This document shows, one piece after another, positions 35,994-44,505 of a stretch of DNA of 64,000 bases. Location: contig NZ_JACBZS010000001.1 of NCBI RefSeq assembly GCF_013408305.1, positions 3,100,001-3,164,000 on the forward strand, written 5' to 3'. The notes beneath the pieces were generated by a model that made no database searches, was not told where the DNA came from, and was given only the letters and a program-made list of their open reading frames with translations. A program made the position numbers and the translations under genes. Position 1 is the first letter of the stretch. Every line of letters starts with the position of its first letter. Source of the stretch: Naumannella cuiyingiana. Lineage in GTDB: Bacteria; Actinomycetota; Actinomycetes; Propionibacteriales; Propionibacteriaceae.

Positions 35994-37079
35994 ATGATCT
36001 GCCGGGCGTGCGGCCGGGCGGGCGGACGCGACGACGTGGTGCTCGACCTCGGCGAGCAGCCGATCACCCAGCACCTGCCGGATCCGGCCGATCCCGGTCC
36101 CGATCCGCGGGCCCCGCTGGCGATGTGGTGCTGCCGGGGCTGTGGCCTCGCCCAGTTGGCCGGCGAGGTCGATCCCGGCCCGGAGGTGGTCGGCGTCGAA
36201 CCCACGGCGGTGCGCGATCTGGCCCGGTCCGCGCTCGCCGACGCGGGGGAGCGGGGGCTGCTGGACGGTGCGACCGTGCGCGAGTTCGGGTCGCCGCACG
36301 GCGGCACCTGGCTCGACCTGTTGCCCGGCCACCGCGTGGTGACCGACGGTGTCGCCGAGGTGGTGATCGACTCACTCGGGCTGATGCACGAGCCGGACCA
36401 GGCGCGTGCCGCGGGCAGGCTCGCCGCGGCGCTGGCGCCCGACGGGACGGCGCTGGTCCAGTTCCACGACCTGGCAGCGATCGCCGAACAACGACAGTGG
36501 AATGCGCTGCGGCACGGGCACTACGCCTACTACAGCGCGACGGCGCTGGTCCGGCTGCTCGGCGCGGCCGGACTGGTCCCGATTCATGCCCTACGCCACG
36601 ACCTCTACGGCGGCTCCGTGGTGCTGGCGCTGCGCCACCGGGCGGCGGCCCACCCGCTGGACGGATCCGTCGCGGAACTGGTGGCCCGCGACGCCGCGCT
36701 GGGGATCACCGAACCGGCCGCGCTCGCCGGCATGGGCGCCGCCGCGGCGGAGTCGGTACGCCGACTGCGGCGCCACCTCGCCGCGCGCCGGGCGGCCGGG
36801 GATCGGGTGGTGGCCTACGGTGCCGCGTCGCGCGCGGTGGCGTTGTTCGCGATGGCCGGGGTCGGCGCCGGTCAGGTGCTGGCGGTCGGCGACGCCTCAC
36901 CCGGCAAACAGGGCCGGGCGCTGCCGGGCAGCCGGATTCCGGTGGTGGCGCCCGAACGGCTGGCAGATCTCGCGCCGGACGAGGTGCTGGTCACGATTCC
37001 GGAGTTGCTGGTGGAGCTGGCGGCGGCCCGCCCGGAGCTTGCGGATCGGCTGGTTCGGCTGGATCGCGTGGACGACTGA
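35994..37079 (+). CDS. C-methyltransferase-like protein with degenerate catalytic domain
   Basis: A 361-residue protein laid out like sugar C-methyltransferases. The zinc-binding N-terminus has CRAC (residues 3-6) and WCCRGC (about 45-50). A reduced SAM-domain region follows. The C-terminal alpha/beta domain has VVAYGAASRAVAL and RIPVVAPERL. Compared with the intact paralogue encoded at 14223-15515, the SAM loop is altered (VREFGSPHGGTW in place of [10 protein letters not shown]). The active-site YHEH is RHGH, losing the catalytic Glu. It may act on a different ligand or be structural. Divergent from the RmlC-like gene. Confidence 0.72.
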   Translation: MICRACGRAGGRDDVVLDLGEQPITQHLPDPADPGPDPRAPLAMWCCRGCGLAQLAGEVDPGPEVVGVEPTAVRDLARSALADAGERGLLDGATVREFGSPHGGTWLDLLPGHRVVTDGVAEVVIDSLGLMHEPDQARAAGRLAAALAPDGTALVQFHDLAAIAEQRQWNALRHGHYAYYSATALVRLLGAAGLVPIHALRHDLYGGSVVLALRHRAAAHPLDGSVAELVARDAALGITEPAALAGMGAAAAESVRRLRRHLAARRAAGDRVVAYGAASRAVALFAMAGVGAGQVLAVGDASPGKQGRALPGSRIPVVAPERLADLAPDEVLVTIPELLVELAAARPELADRLVRLDRVDD

Positions 37080-37200
37080 GGCCGAAGGGCCCGCGCTCGG
37101 ATCGGTAGCGCGGACAGTCGCACCGTCCACAGTCGCTGCCCGGGCGGTAGTGACGGTGCGCGTCGCGGCCGTGGCCGCAGCGGCAGGCATAGGTGGTCAA
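36991..37200 (-). CDS. Small Cys/His-rich protein (zinc-ribbon-like), TTG start
   Basis: A 69-residue frame whose first 35 residues have ordered metal-ligand spacing: TYACRCGHGRDAHRHYR then GSDCGRCDCPRYR, i.e. CxCGHx4HxHYR and Cx2CxC. Small proteins with this arrangement occur in actinobacteria; the function is unknown. The TTG start is supported by GGGGAGG ending 7 nt upstream on the minus strand. The Pro-rich C-terminal half runs antisense into the last 89 bp of the preceding plus-strand gene. Confidence 0.55.
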   Translation of the reverse strand: MTTYACRCGHGRDAHRHYRPGSDCGRCDCPRYRSERGPFGLSRPRDPAEPADPQAPGGPPPAPPATPES

Positions 37201-37260
37201 GTGCTGGCCTCCCCGAATGCGCCCCCGGTGATCACGGACGCCTCACCATAGCGGGTCGCC

Positions 37261-39199
37261 TCAGTCCGCCGCCGGTGCTCCGGGGCCCGGATCGCTGCCG
37301 CCGGGCCCGTGGCGATGCCGCATGTCGTCGGTGCTGATCGCGCCGGGGCGGCGTTCCGGTCGGCCGAACACCCGGACCAACTCGGCCTCCAGGCGCCCCG
37401 CATCGTAGGGCCCCGTGTGTCGCCGGTCGCCGACGAAGAAGGTCGGCGTACCGCGCGCGCCGCTGTCGTGCGCCGACTGCATGTCGGCGCGTACCCGGTC
37501 GGCCAACGCCTCGTCGTCCAGGTCGGTTGCGAACCTGTCGAGGTCGAGCCCGAGCTCGGCGGCATAGCCGAGCAGATCGTCGCGTTCGAGGCGGTCCTGG
37601 TGGGCGAACAGCAGGTTGTGCATCCCCCAGAAATTGCCCTGCCGCGCGGCGGCCTCGGCCGCTATGGCCGCATCGAATGCGTGCGGATGCACATCGGTCA
37701 GCGGCAGGTGACGGAAGATGTAGCGCCCGTTCACTCCCATCCGCTCGGTCAGATCCTCCAGCATGCCGGTGGCGTCCCCGCAGAACGGGCACTCGAAGTC
37801 GGCGTACTCGACCAGGGTCAGCTCGGCGTCGGGGTTGCCGCGGTAATGATCACGGCTGACATCGACCGGCTCGGACAACAGGTAGGGCAGGCTCGCCTCG
37901 GTCTGGCCGAACACGCGCGCGGCGATCTGGAAGATCGCGAAGCCGAGGGCGGCGGCGAGCACGGCGGCGAGCAGCACACCGACCGTCGCCTCGGTCTGCA
38001 ACACGGGGTCGTCGAAGGCGAGGCCGATGATCAGCAGCGACATGGTGAAGCCGATGCCGGACATGGCGGCACCGCCCAGCACCTGACCGAAGCCGACGCC
38101 CTCGGGCAGGTCGCCGAGCCGCAGCCGGGTGGCGAGCAGTACGCCGAGCCCGATGCCGGCCGCCTTGCCGACCACCAGGCCGATCACCACGCCCCAGGTG
38201 AGCCGCGAGGTCAGGGCGTCGGTGAGGACGCCGCCACCGAGCGCGACGCCGGCATTGGCGAGCGCGAACACCGGGACGATGAAATAGCTGGTCCACGGGT
38301 GCAGCGCGACCTGCCAGCGCTCGTTGATCGACACCACGCGTTGCAGCCCGCGCTGGGCCTGCTGGCCCGAGTCCGGCAGCGGCGACTGCCGGAACGCGCG
38401 AAACAGCGAGGTGGCCGAGTCGACGTCGTCGCGGGTGGGCTCGTGGGCCGGGATCATCAGACCCGCGATCATGCCCGCGACCGACGGGTGCAGGCCGGAC
38501 ATCAGGGTCGCCAGCCAGAGTACGAAGACCGTGACGCCGTAGGGCCAGGTACGCCACACGCCGGCCCGACCGAGCAGCGCGAGCGCCACCAGGCAGGCGC
38601 CCATCACGGCGAGCGCGGCGAAGTTGATGTTGTCGGCATAGGCGATACCGATCACCGAGACCGCGGCGATGTCGTCGAAGACGGTCAGGGTGAGCAGGAA
38701 GATCCGCAATTGGGCGGGGCAACGCGGGCCCGCCAGCGCCACGGCCCCGAGCATGAATGCGGTGTCGGTGCCGATCACCGCGCCCCAGCCGCGCGCGGCC
38801 TCGCCGGTGGGATTGAGGGCGAGGAAGATCATCGCGGGCAGGGCGATGCCGAGCGCCGCGGCGATCAGCGGCACGGCGATCCGGCGCCGGTCGGTGAGTT
38901 CGCCCATCGACAGTTCGCGGCGTACCTCCAGACCGAGCACCAGGAAGAACAGGACCATGAGGCCGTCGTTCACCCCAGTGCTGCAGACTCATCTCCAGGT
39001 GCAGCGGACCGAGAGCGACGATGCCCTCGGTGTGCCACAGTTCGGCATAGGTCGCGCCCCACGGCGAGTTGGCCCAGACCAGCGCGATCAGTGCGGCGGC
39101 CAGCAGGATCCCCGCGCTGCCGGCCTCGGTGGACAGGTAGTGGGTGAGCTGGCGCGGCGTCCGGACGCCGGTGGAGCCCGCGGTCGTGTCGTTCGACAT
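37261..39199 (-). pseudogene. nhaA: nhaA: Na+/H+ antiporter NhaA fused to a DsbA-like domain, frameshifted
   Basis: Two adjoining minus-strand frames make one NhaA. The 5' part starts at ATG 39199 (MSNDTTAGSTGV) and runs to LEMSLQHW; the rest continues [20 protein letters not shown] in the next frame to the stop at 37261. Removing one G from the GGGG run (CCCC at 38973-38976 on the plus strand) restores the canonical HWVNDGLM. The 12-helix antiporter is followed by a thioredoxin/DsbA-like domain with CPFC (near 37780-37791), a fusion known in actinobacteria. It is either a real inactivating mutation or a one-base sequencing error; the rest is intact. Confidence 0.85.
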
Positions 39200-39251
39200 G
39201 AGGACATCTTGCCGCCTCGCCGTTGCCGTCTCCTCCGCGCTCACACACGAA

Positions 39252-39280
39252 AGACCCGCCTCCACAAGGGAGGCGGGTCT
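39252..39280 (-). terminator. Rho-independent-type terminator of the 59-aa gene
   Basis: Perfect 12-bp stem AGACCCGCCTCC (39252-39263) and GGAGGCGGGTCT (39269-39280) with a 5-nt loop. On the minus strand it is followed by TTTCGTGTGTG. It lies 28 bp downstream of the small gene's stop and upstream of nhaA. It is the strongest terminator seen in the window. Confidence 0.75.
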
Positions 39281-39308
39281 GTGTCGGTGGGTCGGACCCA
39301 ACGGCGGA

Positions 39309-39488
39309 TCAACCGGCGGTCAAGGATTCCTGATAGCGGCGCAGGAGGTTCTCGCGCCGTCGCTTGACGACTTTCGGGTTGCGTCGTTCCTCAGCGAGCC
39401 TGCGCTGAGACTCGGCACGCAACTCCGCAATTTTGCGACGGGTCTCGTCGACTGCCTGCTGTTCGGTACCGGTCAACGTGTCAGACAT
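39309..39488 (-). CDS. Small highly charged helical protein (59 aa)
   Basis: Begins MSDTLTGTEQQAVDETRRKI and ends RRYQESLTAG; about 40% of residues are Arg, Lys, Glu or Asp in a continuous helix-like pattern with no Cys and no membrane segment. AGGAC lies 5 nt before the ATG, and a strong terminator follows the stop, so it looks like a genuine single gene. No family is recognised. Nucleic-acid binding is a guess from the basic patch KVVKRRR. Confidence 0.6.
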   Translation of the reverse strand: MSDTLTGTEQQAVDETRRKIAELRAESQRRLAEERRNPKVVKRRRENLLRRYQESLTAG

Positions 39489-39554
39489 GGGAGTCCTGCC
39501 CTTCTCTCGTGCTTCATGGTAGTCGGAGGGAGCGTCGTTGCTGCGGCGCGACCG

Positions 39555-40463
39555 TCATTTGCCGAGCTTTCTCGGCCCGGTCTTCATCGCCAACACAAGC
39601 GCCATCACCCGGGCCATGGCGATGACCGTGAGCCGATCGGTCTCGGTCAGGTCGCCAACTTGGGGCGCGTTGACCGACAGCATGCCGAACACGACGTCGT
39701 CACCTGCCGGTGCCTTGGCGGTCACAGGCGCCGAGATGACTGTCTTGTACGGCTTTGCGTCCCAGTCGATGCGGGGCCATGGATCGGGGGCCGAGAGAAT
39801 GCGACAGTCGGTGTCGCGGCCGGACATGATCTGCCATATCGGGTGATCCGGGTCGTCCTTCTCCACCCACTCGGTCGAGGCTTCGTCGACGCGGCCGCGG
39901 CTCTTCGGGTCACGTAACTCGCGCTGGCCAGAGGGGTCTGACGTCAATCGGTAGAATGAGGCCCGTACTCTCGACGCCGTTGGCGCGCTGGCGGCTGCAC
40001 TAGCCAACTGCGACTGCAGCGTCTCGATCGCAACCTCCCTTGGTCGACCTTCTTGGAAGGCGATCCGGTGGCTGTCGTCCAGCAGCGTGAGAAGCGCGAT
40101 CAGCGCGTCGCTAACAGCATCGTCTTGGGCTTCGCCCAGCACCACAGACACGTTCTTCTCGTAACGGTCGGCGACTTGGTCGAGAAAGACTGCGACGGCG
40201 CCAACGAAACCCAATCCAAATAGAACGGCGGGAGCCCACGGTGCCCCGGTTGCCAGGAGGGTGCTTGAAGTCCCTGCGCCGATCGCGGTGACCAAGAGAG
40301 CCCCGGCCAGGATCAGCCTTTCTCGAAGCCAGACAGACGCACTGCCCAGTGACCGCGCGGCCAATGGCCAAGACCTCGCGGGTCGGGGCGAAGGCGCCGC
40401 CACATGTCGCTGGGGATCGTCGGTGTGCGTCATCGTGGACATCGTCGCATTGGGATGTGACAT
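39555..40463 (-). CDS. Membrane-anchored GAF-domain protein
   Basis: A 302-residue protein. The N-terminus carries two membrane helices (about residues 50-70 and 75-95). A helical segment with EAQDDAVSDALIALLTLLDDS follows. The C-terminal domain has VRASFYRL, PIWQIMSG, KTVISAPV and VVFGMLSVNAPQ, then a final helix, the order of a GAF sensory domain. It resembles short bacterial GAF membrane proteins found in accessory and defence-like loci. The ligand is unknown. Lower and less regular GC than neighbours. The start codon is uncertain, because MSTMTHTD lies a few codons inside. Confidence 0.6.
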   Translation of the reverse strand: MSHPNATMSTMTHTDDPQRHVAAPSPRPARSWPLAARSLGSASVWLRERLILAGALLVTAIGAGTSSTLLATGAPWAPAVLFGLGFVGAVAVFLDQVADRYEKNVSVVLGEAQDDAVSDALIALLTLLDDSHRIAFQEGRPREVAIETLQSQLASAAASAPTASRVRASFYRLTSDPSGQRELRDPKSRGRVDEASTEWVEKDDPDHPIWQIMSGRDTDCRILSAPDPWPRIDWDAKPYKTVISAPVTAKAPAGDDVVFGMLSVNAPQVGDLTETDRLTVIAMARVMALVLAMKTGPRKLGK

Positions 40464-40741
40464 CGACCGCCGTGCAGCCCGGATGGATGTACGTGGGAGA
40501 CGTAGCGTTGCCCTTCATCTCGTCGGCATTGCCGTCTCCGAGGTCCTGGCACACCAGGTTCGCCAGCAGGTCGCTGATCACTTGCGCCAGATCCTCCTAC
40601 GCCGGCGCGCTCTCCTCAGCGCGGGACAGCGACTGGGCTCACGCTCGTGCCCCAACCGATCTGCGCGTGGTCGTCGTTCACCGTGAACCCCCGGCGCGGA
40701 AGGGTTGTTCGCGGACTCTCGCTCGACCGACTTCGTGGAGA
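40464..40741. other. Intergenic region without a convincing gene
   Basis: 278 bp between the helicase stop and the GAF protein gene. Several frames are open but none has a start with a ribosome binding site and a plausible protein. A minus-strand frame from 40581 (MISDLLANLVCQDLGDGN) runs on into the GAF gene out of phase and may be a remnant. Composition is atypical, as in the flanking genes. Confidence 0.5.
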
Positions 40742-43700
40742 TCAGGGTCGTGTGCCATCCAAGTACGCCGCGGTGGTATCGAAGAATGGGCGCTGCGTCC
40801 AGGACTTGTGGTCTCCGATGACGTAGAGCCGCCTCTTTGCGCGGCTGACGGCGACGTTGACGAGGTTGGGAGCGGCCGAGGCCCAGCGCTTCGCGCCAGG
40901 CTTGCGGGGGTCTCCGCCAAGGACCAGGAACACAACGTCGGCCTCGCGTCCTTGGGCGGTGTGAACCGTTCCTGCTGTGATGCCCGGATAGTCGTCGTCC
41001 AACCGCGAGAGTTGGTTGGCGATCGCGCGGAACGGGGAGATTGCGATGATCTGATCGGGACGGATGTTCGCGGCGAGCAAATGGTCGAGCCGCTCGCGCA
41101 GACAGGTGATCTCGTCCACCTGAAGGTGGGTGCCAGGCTGCCGCGCAGGAACGTCGTACCACTGGCTTGCCGGTACGTCGTCGCGGTCGTCTCCATTGCG
41201 GCCGCTCACCCCATTGACCATCAGCCCCTCGTAGGCGATCTGGTTGCAGATGTCGAACATGGGGGAATCGCAGCGACGGTGCACCCGCAGAGGTGCGCTC
41301 ACCCACAGGCTTCGCTGCCCAAGGCTCAGGGTCGTCCCGTGCTTGCCCACCCTGTCCGCCAGATGTTGAACGGACGAGTAGGCGGGGATCCAGGTTTCGC
41401 TCAGCGTGAACTGACGAGCAAGATCATGTTGTGCCTTCGGCGGCACCGTGACCACAGGGGTGAGTTGCATGGGGTCGCCGACGGCGATCACGTGCTTGGC
41501 TCGCCAGATGGCACCGACTGCGTCCTGTGGAGAGGCTTGCCCTGCCTCGTCGATCAAGAGCCATCCGATTGCGCCTGCCTGCAGTCCCCTGAGCATGGAG
41601 GGCACGGAGGCGAACGTCGTCGAGACAAGGGGGACGACCATGAACAGGAACTGCCACGCGGCAAGCCGGGCAGCCGAGCGGAGGTCCGTGGGCGCACGTC
41701 CCGTCATCACATCGAGGGCACCATGGAGGGCCTGACGGGCGCCCTTGGCGTTGGCCAGGAATGCGACGTGGAGGTTGAGTGCTGCATGAAAGAGGTTTGA
41801 GCGAGCGGTGTTGACCTCGGGATCCAGCCAGGCGCCGTGGAGTTCGCGCTGGCGCTCGTCGGCCAGCCACCGCGGGCTCGGGTAGGTGCTGCCGTATCGC
41901 TGGTAATCGTGCGATAGGGCTGCATCCAGTCCGGCCCATTCGCTGGACAGCCGTGTGAGTGCGGCCCGGGCGGCGTCGTGTCTTGCCTGCCACCTGTTCG
42001 CCTCGCCGTGCAGATGGGAGAGGCGGTTCGCTGCGGCGATCTGCTCGCGTTCGGCTTCGTCCAAGGCATGGGTCAGCGGGACCAAACGCTGGCGCCAGTC
42101 CTTGGTGGCGCGGCCCCAACTCGTGACCCCTTCCCACCATCCGGGCTTGAGCAGTAGATGACGTTCGTGCCGGGCGCGTGCCGCTGCGGCCATCTGCCCG
42201 GCGGTGGCCAATCTGGCAGCGGCGTCGTCAACGTGACGGCGAGCGATCCGGACAGAAGTTGCTGCCGTGCTCGCGTCAACGTCCGCTCGTCGTTGTTCAG
42301 TCTGGAGTTCCTGTGCCCGTGCCAAGCGGCGGGCGGCCTGATGGCGATCCGAGAGGACTTCTTCGAGGGCGCGCCGCGCATCATTGAATGCGTTCCGCGC
42401 CTCAGACCAGTTGGGGCGACTCCGAGGGTCGGCTTCCCACCCCTTGAGCAGGTCCTGCATTCCGGCCACCGCGGCGGCGCCGGCGTCAGCATCCTGCGAT
42501 CTCCTCGGTGTGGTGCGACCGAACCAGAATGCGGATTCGAACTTGCTGCGGTTGGCCGCATTCCCGAGGCGAGCGGCGATCAATCCCCATCGGCGCCCAG
42601 GTCTGACACCGTCCCCTTCTGGCCGGCCACCGCGCCGTCCGATCTCGGTGGCGAGGTCGGCGAAGTAGTCGATTTCGTCCCAGGCAGGGAAGATGCTTTC
42701 TCGGAGCGGCAGTTCATCCGAGACGTTGGCGACAGCGGAGTTGTTGGACGAGGCGACGATCATCTCGAAGCCCGTGAACTCCGGGCGCAATTGCCGAACC
42801 CTGCGGGTGTAGTCCCCTGCCTTCCATTGATGGTCAAGCCCATCGAATGCGTGGTCGGGATGGTCCAGTTGCGCCAGGCGGAACGCTCGTCGCGTCACGT
42901 TACCCGCGAGTATGTCACGTAGCATCGTGGTCTTGCCGGTCCCTGGCGGACCGTTGACACCCAAGAGGCTCACGCCGCACTCATCCATGGTCTGCGCCTG
43001 ATTGACTGCGAACTGCTGGCTGGTCGACAGCGGATGCTCCGGGTTGGCCGGCCATCTGCCAAGCGGCAGGTTCCAAACGGTGGTCCCCGACACCACGACC
43101 TCGGGGTGGGCTCGCACGTCGACCCGGTCGGCCACCTGGACTTCTTGGTCGAGTGTCAGGTACGCATTGAGCGCTCGGCCCCAAGTCGGTGCGGCCGCAA
43201 TGGAGCGCAAGTCGTTCAGGTGGAAACTGTTGAGGAAGTCGAAGCCTGGTAGTTCCTGGGCTCGGTCCTCGCTAATCTGCCTGCTTGCGATGGTGACGTC
43301 GTTGGTGTGAAGCGGGGCCAGGCCGTCGATGCCTGCGGCGCGGACGGCCAGAGCACGAATCTTGCGGATGTCAGCGGCTTTCAATGGGGGTTCGTCGTCC
43401 TCCGGCCCATTCACGCTGTCGGCAAGATGGACATCGATCTCGTTGCGGAGGTGCTGGTCCGCGATCTCGAACCCGTCGAACCAGCCCGGGTGGTTCACGC
43501 CCGGAGAGATTGTGCGGCCGATGCCCCACAGCGCGGACGAGAGCACCGCGGAGTTGGCGATGTAGTGGCCGTTCTGATCCACGACGAACGCCGCGCAAGC
43601 GCTCAGCCCACCGGGTCTTTCCTCGTAGGCGTCCTCATCACGAGGGAAGACCCGGTGCAGGTGCTCGAAGAGTCCGCCGACGGCGTACACGTTGAGGTAC

Positions 43701-43897
43701 ACGGTGTGCTGCCACACAAGGGGAGTCTTCCCACGGCTGCGAGGCGGCGGCAGCACTTCCCACGGCAGCGGACCTCCATCTCGCCACGCCACGACCGGGC
43801 GTTGCTGATTCCTGGGATCGGGCGGATCGACCTTCTGCGTGCTGAAGAGTTCCAGCACGTGCCAGTACCGGACGATGTCGCGCTGCTGCGGCGTCAT
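40742..43897 (-). CDS. Superfamily 1 (Upf1/DNA2-like) helicase with coiled-coil insertion
   Basis: A 1051-residue protein. Residues 1 to about 290 are a domain I do not recognise. The helicase core starts with motif I GPPGTGKTTM (about 316). A roughly 450-residue insertion follows, with a long heptad-like coiled coil (around 500-600). Then come motif II LLIDEAGQASPQ (about 782), motif III AVGDPMQLTPV, motif V GTVHTAQGREADVV (about 975) and motif VI NVAVSRAKRRLYV (about 1017). This is the AAA_11/AAA_12 arrangement of Upf1-like SF1B helicases. Large helicases of this class occur in accessory and defence islands. The insert, altered codon use and GAF neighbour support an accessory role. Confidence 0.88.
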   Translation of the reverse strand: MTPQQRDIVRYWHVLELFSTQKVDPPDPRNQQRPVVAWRDGGPLPWEVLPPPRSRGKTPLVWQHTVYLNVYAVGGLFEHLHRVFPRDEDAYEERPGGLSACAAFVVDQNGHYIANSAVLSSALWGIGRTISPGVNHPGWFDGFEIADQHLRNEIDVHLADSVNGPEDDEPPLKAADIRKIRALAVRAAGIDGLAPLHTNDVTIASRQISEDRAQELPGFDFLNSFHLNDLRSIAAAPTWGRALNAYLTLDQEVQVADRVDVRAHPEVVVSGTTVWNLPLGRWPANPEHPLSTSQQFAVNQAQTMDECGVSLLGVNGPPGTGKTTMLRDILAGNVTRRAFRLAQLDHPDHAFDGLDHQWKAGDYTRRVRQLRPEFTGFEMIVASSNNSAVANVSDELPLRESIFPAWDEIDYFADLATEIGRRGGRPEGDGVRPGRRWGLIAARLGNAANRSKFESAFWFGRTTPRRSQDADAGAAAVAGMQDLLKGWEADPRSRPNWSEARNAFNDARRALEEVLSDRHQAARRLARAQELQTEQRRADVDASTAATSVRIARRHVDDAAARLATAGQMAAAARARHERHLLLKPGWWEGVTSWGRATKDWRQRLVPLTHALDEAEREQIAAANRLSHLHGEANRWQARHDAARAALTRLSSEWAGLDAALSHDYQRYGSTYPSPRWLADERQRELHGAWLDPEVNTARSNLFHAALNLHVAFLANAKGARQALHGALDVMTGRAPTDLRSAARLAAWQFLFMVVPLVSTTFASVPSMLRGLQAGAIGWLLIDEAGQASPQDAVGAIWRAKHVIAVGDPMQLTPVVTVPPKAQHDLARQFTLSETWIPAYSSVQHLADRVGKHGTTLSLGQRSLWVSAPLRVHRRCDSPMFDICNQIAYEGLMVNGVSGRNGDDRDDVPASQWYDVPARQPGTHLQVDEITCLRERLDHLLAANIRPDQIIAISPFRAIANQLSRLDDDYPGITAGTVHTAQGREADVVFLVLGGDPRKPGAKRWASAAPNLVNVAVSRAKRRLYVIGDHKSWTQRPFFDTTAAYLDGTRP

Positions 43898-43928
43898 GGC
43901 TCTCCCCGTTGGACGGATGTCGCGGTGG

Positions 43929-44075
43929 CTACCGGTCCGTTACGAGCAGCAAGCGCTGCTTGTGCGCGGCGCCGAGTTGCGCCTCCCGGCAAGCGCGGGC
44001 GAGGTCGCGCCTCTCCTCGTTCAGCCAGTCTTCTCCCAGCGAGGCGTCAACAATCTGCACACGGTCGATGCTCAT
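43929..44075 (-). CDS. Small ORF (48 aa) immediately upstream of the helicase gene
   Basis: Encodes a 48-residue, mostly helical charged peptide (MSIDRVQIVDASLGEDWLNE at its start, ending RLLLVTDR). GAGAGAAG lies 5 nt before the ATG, and the stop is 31 bp before the helicase start on the same strand, so the two could be cotranscribed. No family recognised. It could alternatively be an unread leader. Confidence 0.4.
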   Translation of the reverse strand: MSIDRVQIVDASLGEDWLNEERRDLARACREAQLGAAHKQRLLLVTDR

Positions 44076-44271
44076 GACGGCTTCTCTCGTCCCGAGGTGA
44101 GTGGTCGGTCGCTAGTTCAGCATGAGGCACCGACAGTGCAAACCGCTGCACGCCGTGGACTGGCTCCACTGCCCAGACCGCCCCGTACCTGGTACCCGGA
44201 AAACCTGCCCGATCGGCCTCCCAGTCCTGGGCGGGCTGCTCTTCGTCGCCCTCGGCTGCGTTCGGTACAAC

Positions 44272-44303
44272 GATTTCTGCCAAGTCGGGATTTCTGCAAG
44301 TCG
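44272..44303. repeat. Tandem imperfect direct repeat next to tRNA-Leu
   Basis: GATTTCTGCCAAGTCG (44272-44287) and GATTTCTGCAAGTCG (44289-44303) differ by one inserted C. They lie about 22 bp from the tRNA 3' end. Confidence 0.6.
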
Positions 44304-44314
44304 CTACGAGCGAC
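44300..44314 (-). terminator. Hairpin downstream of tRNA-Leu
   Basis: GTCGCT (44300-44305) and AGCGAC (44309-44314) form a 6-bp stem with a 3-nt loop, 10 bp beyond the tRNA 3' end on its strand. The following sequence has only a weak T content. Possible transcription terminator. Confidence 0.4.
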
Positions 44315-44324
44315 CCTGAGTGGG

Positions 44325-44410
44325 TGTCCGAGGGGGGACTTGAACCCCCACAGCCATTTCTGGCCACTAGCACCTCAAGCTAGCGCGTCTACCTATTCCG
44401 CCACCCGGAC
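44325..44410 (-). tRNA. tRNA-Leu (anticodon GAG)
   Basis: The 86-nt class II tRNA reads on the minus strand. The acceptor stem is GTCCGGG/CTCGGAC (44404-44410 with 44326-44332). GTGGCGGAATAGGTAGACGC covers the D arm. The anticodon loop TTGAGGT is flanked by the GCTAG-type stem. A long variable arm is followed by GGGGGTTCAAGTCCCCC as the T arm. The anticodon GAG reads CUC/CUU. The discriminator is A and CCA is not encoded (CCC follows). Confidence 0.95.
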
Positions 44411-44505
44411 GAGGTGTGCCCCGGGCGGGTCCGGAGCGCAGTGAACTATAGCAACTCAGCCCGGCGCGAGCACATCGCGAAGCCGCCCGGTGGCCCGTGT
44501 TCGGA

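Noticed and set aside
40578-41306. Minus-strand frame overlapping the helicase 3' end
   Set aside because: Out of phase with the clear helicase motifs; Arg/Pro-rich shadow without a ribosome binding site.
39489-44410. Integrated mobile element at tRNA-Leu
   Set aside because: No integrase, transposase or duplicated tRNA 3' end was found around the accessory patch, so it is not annotated as a mobile element.
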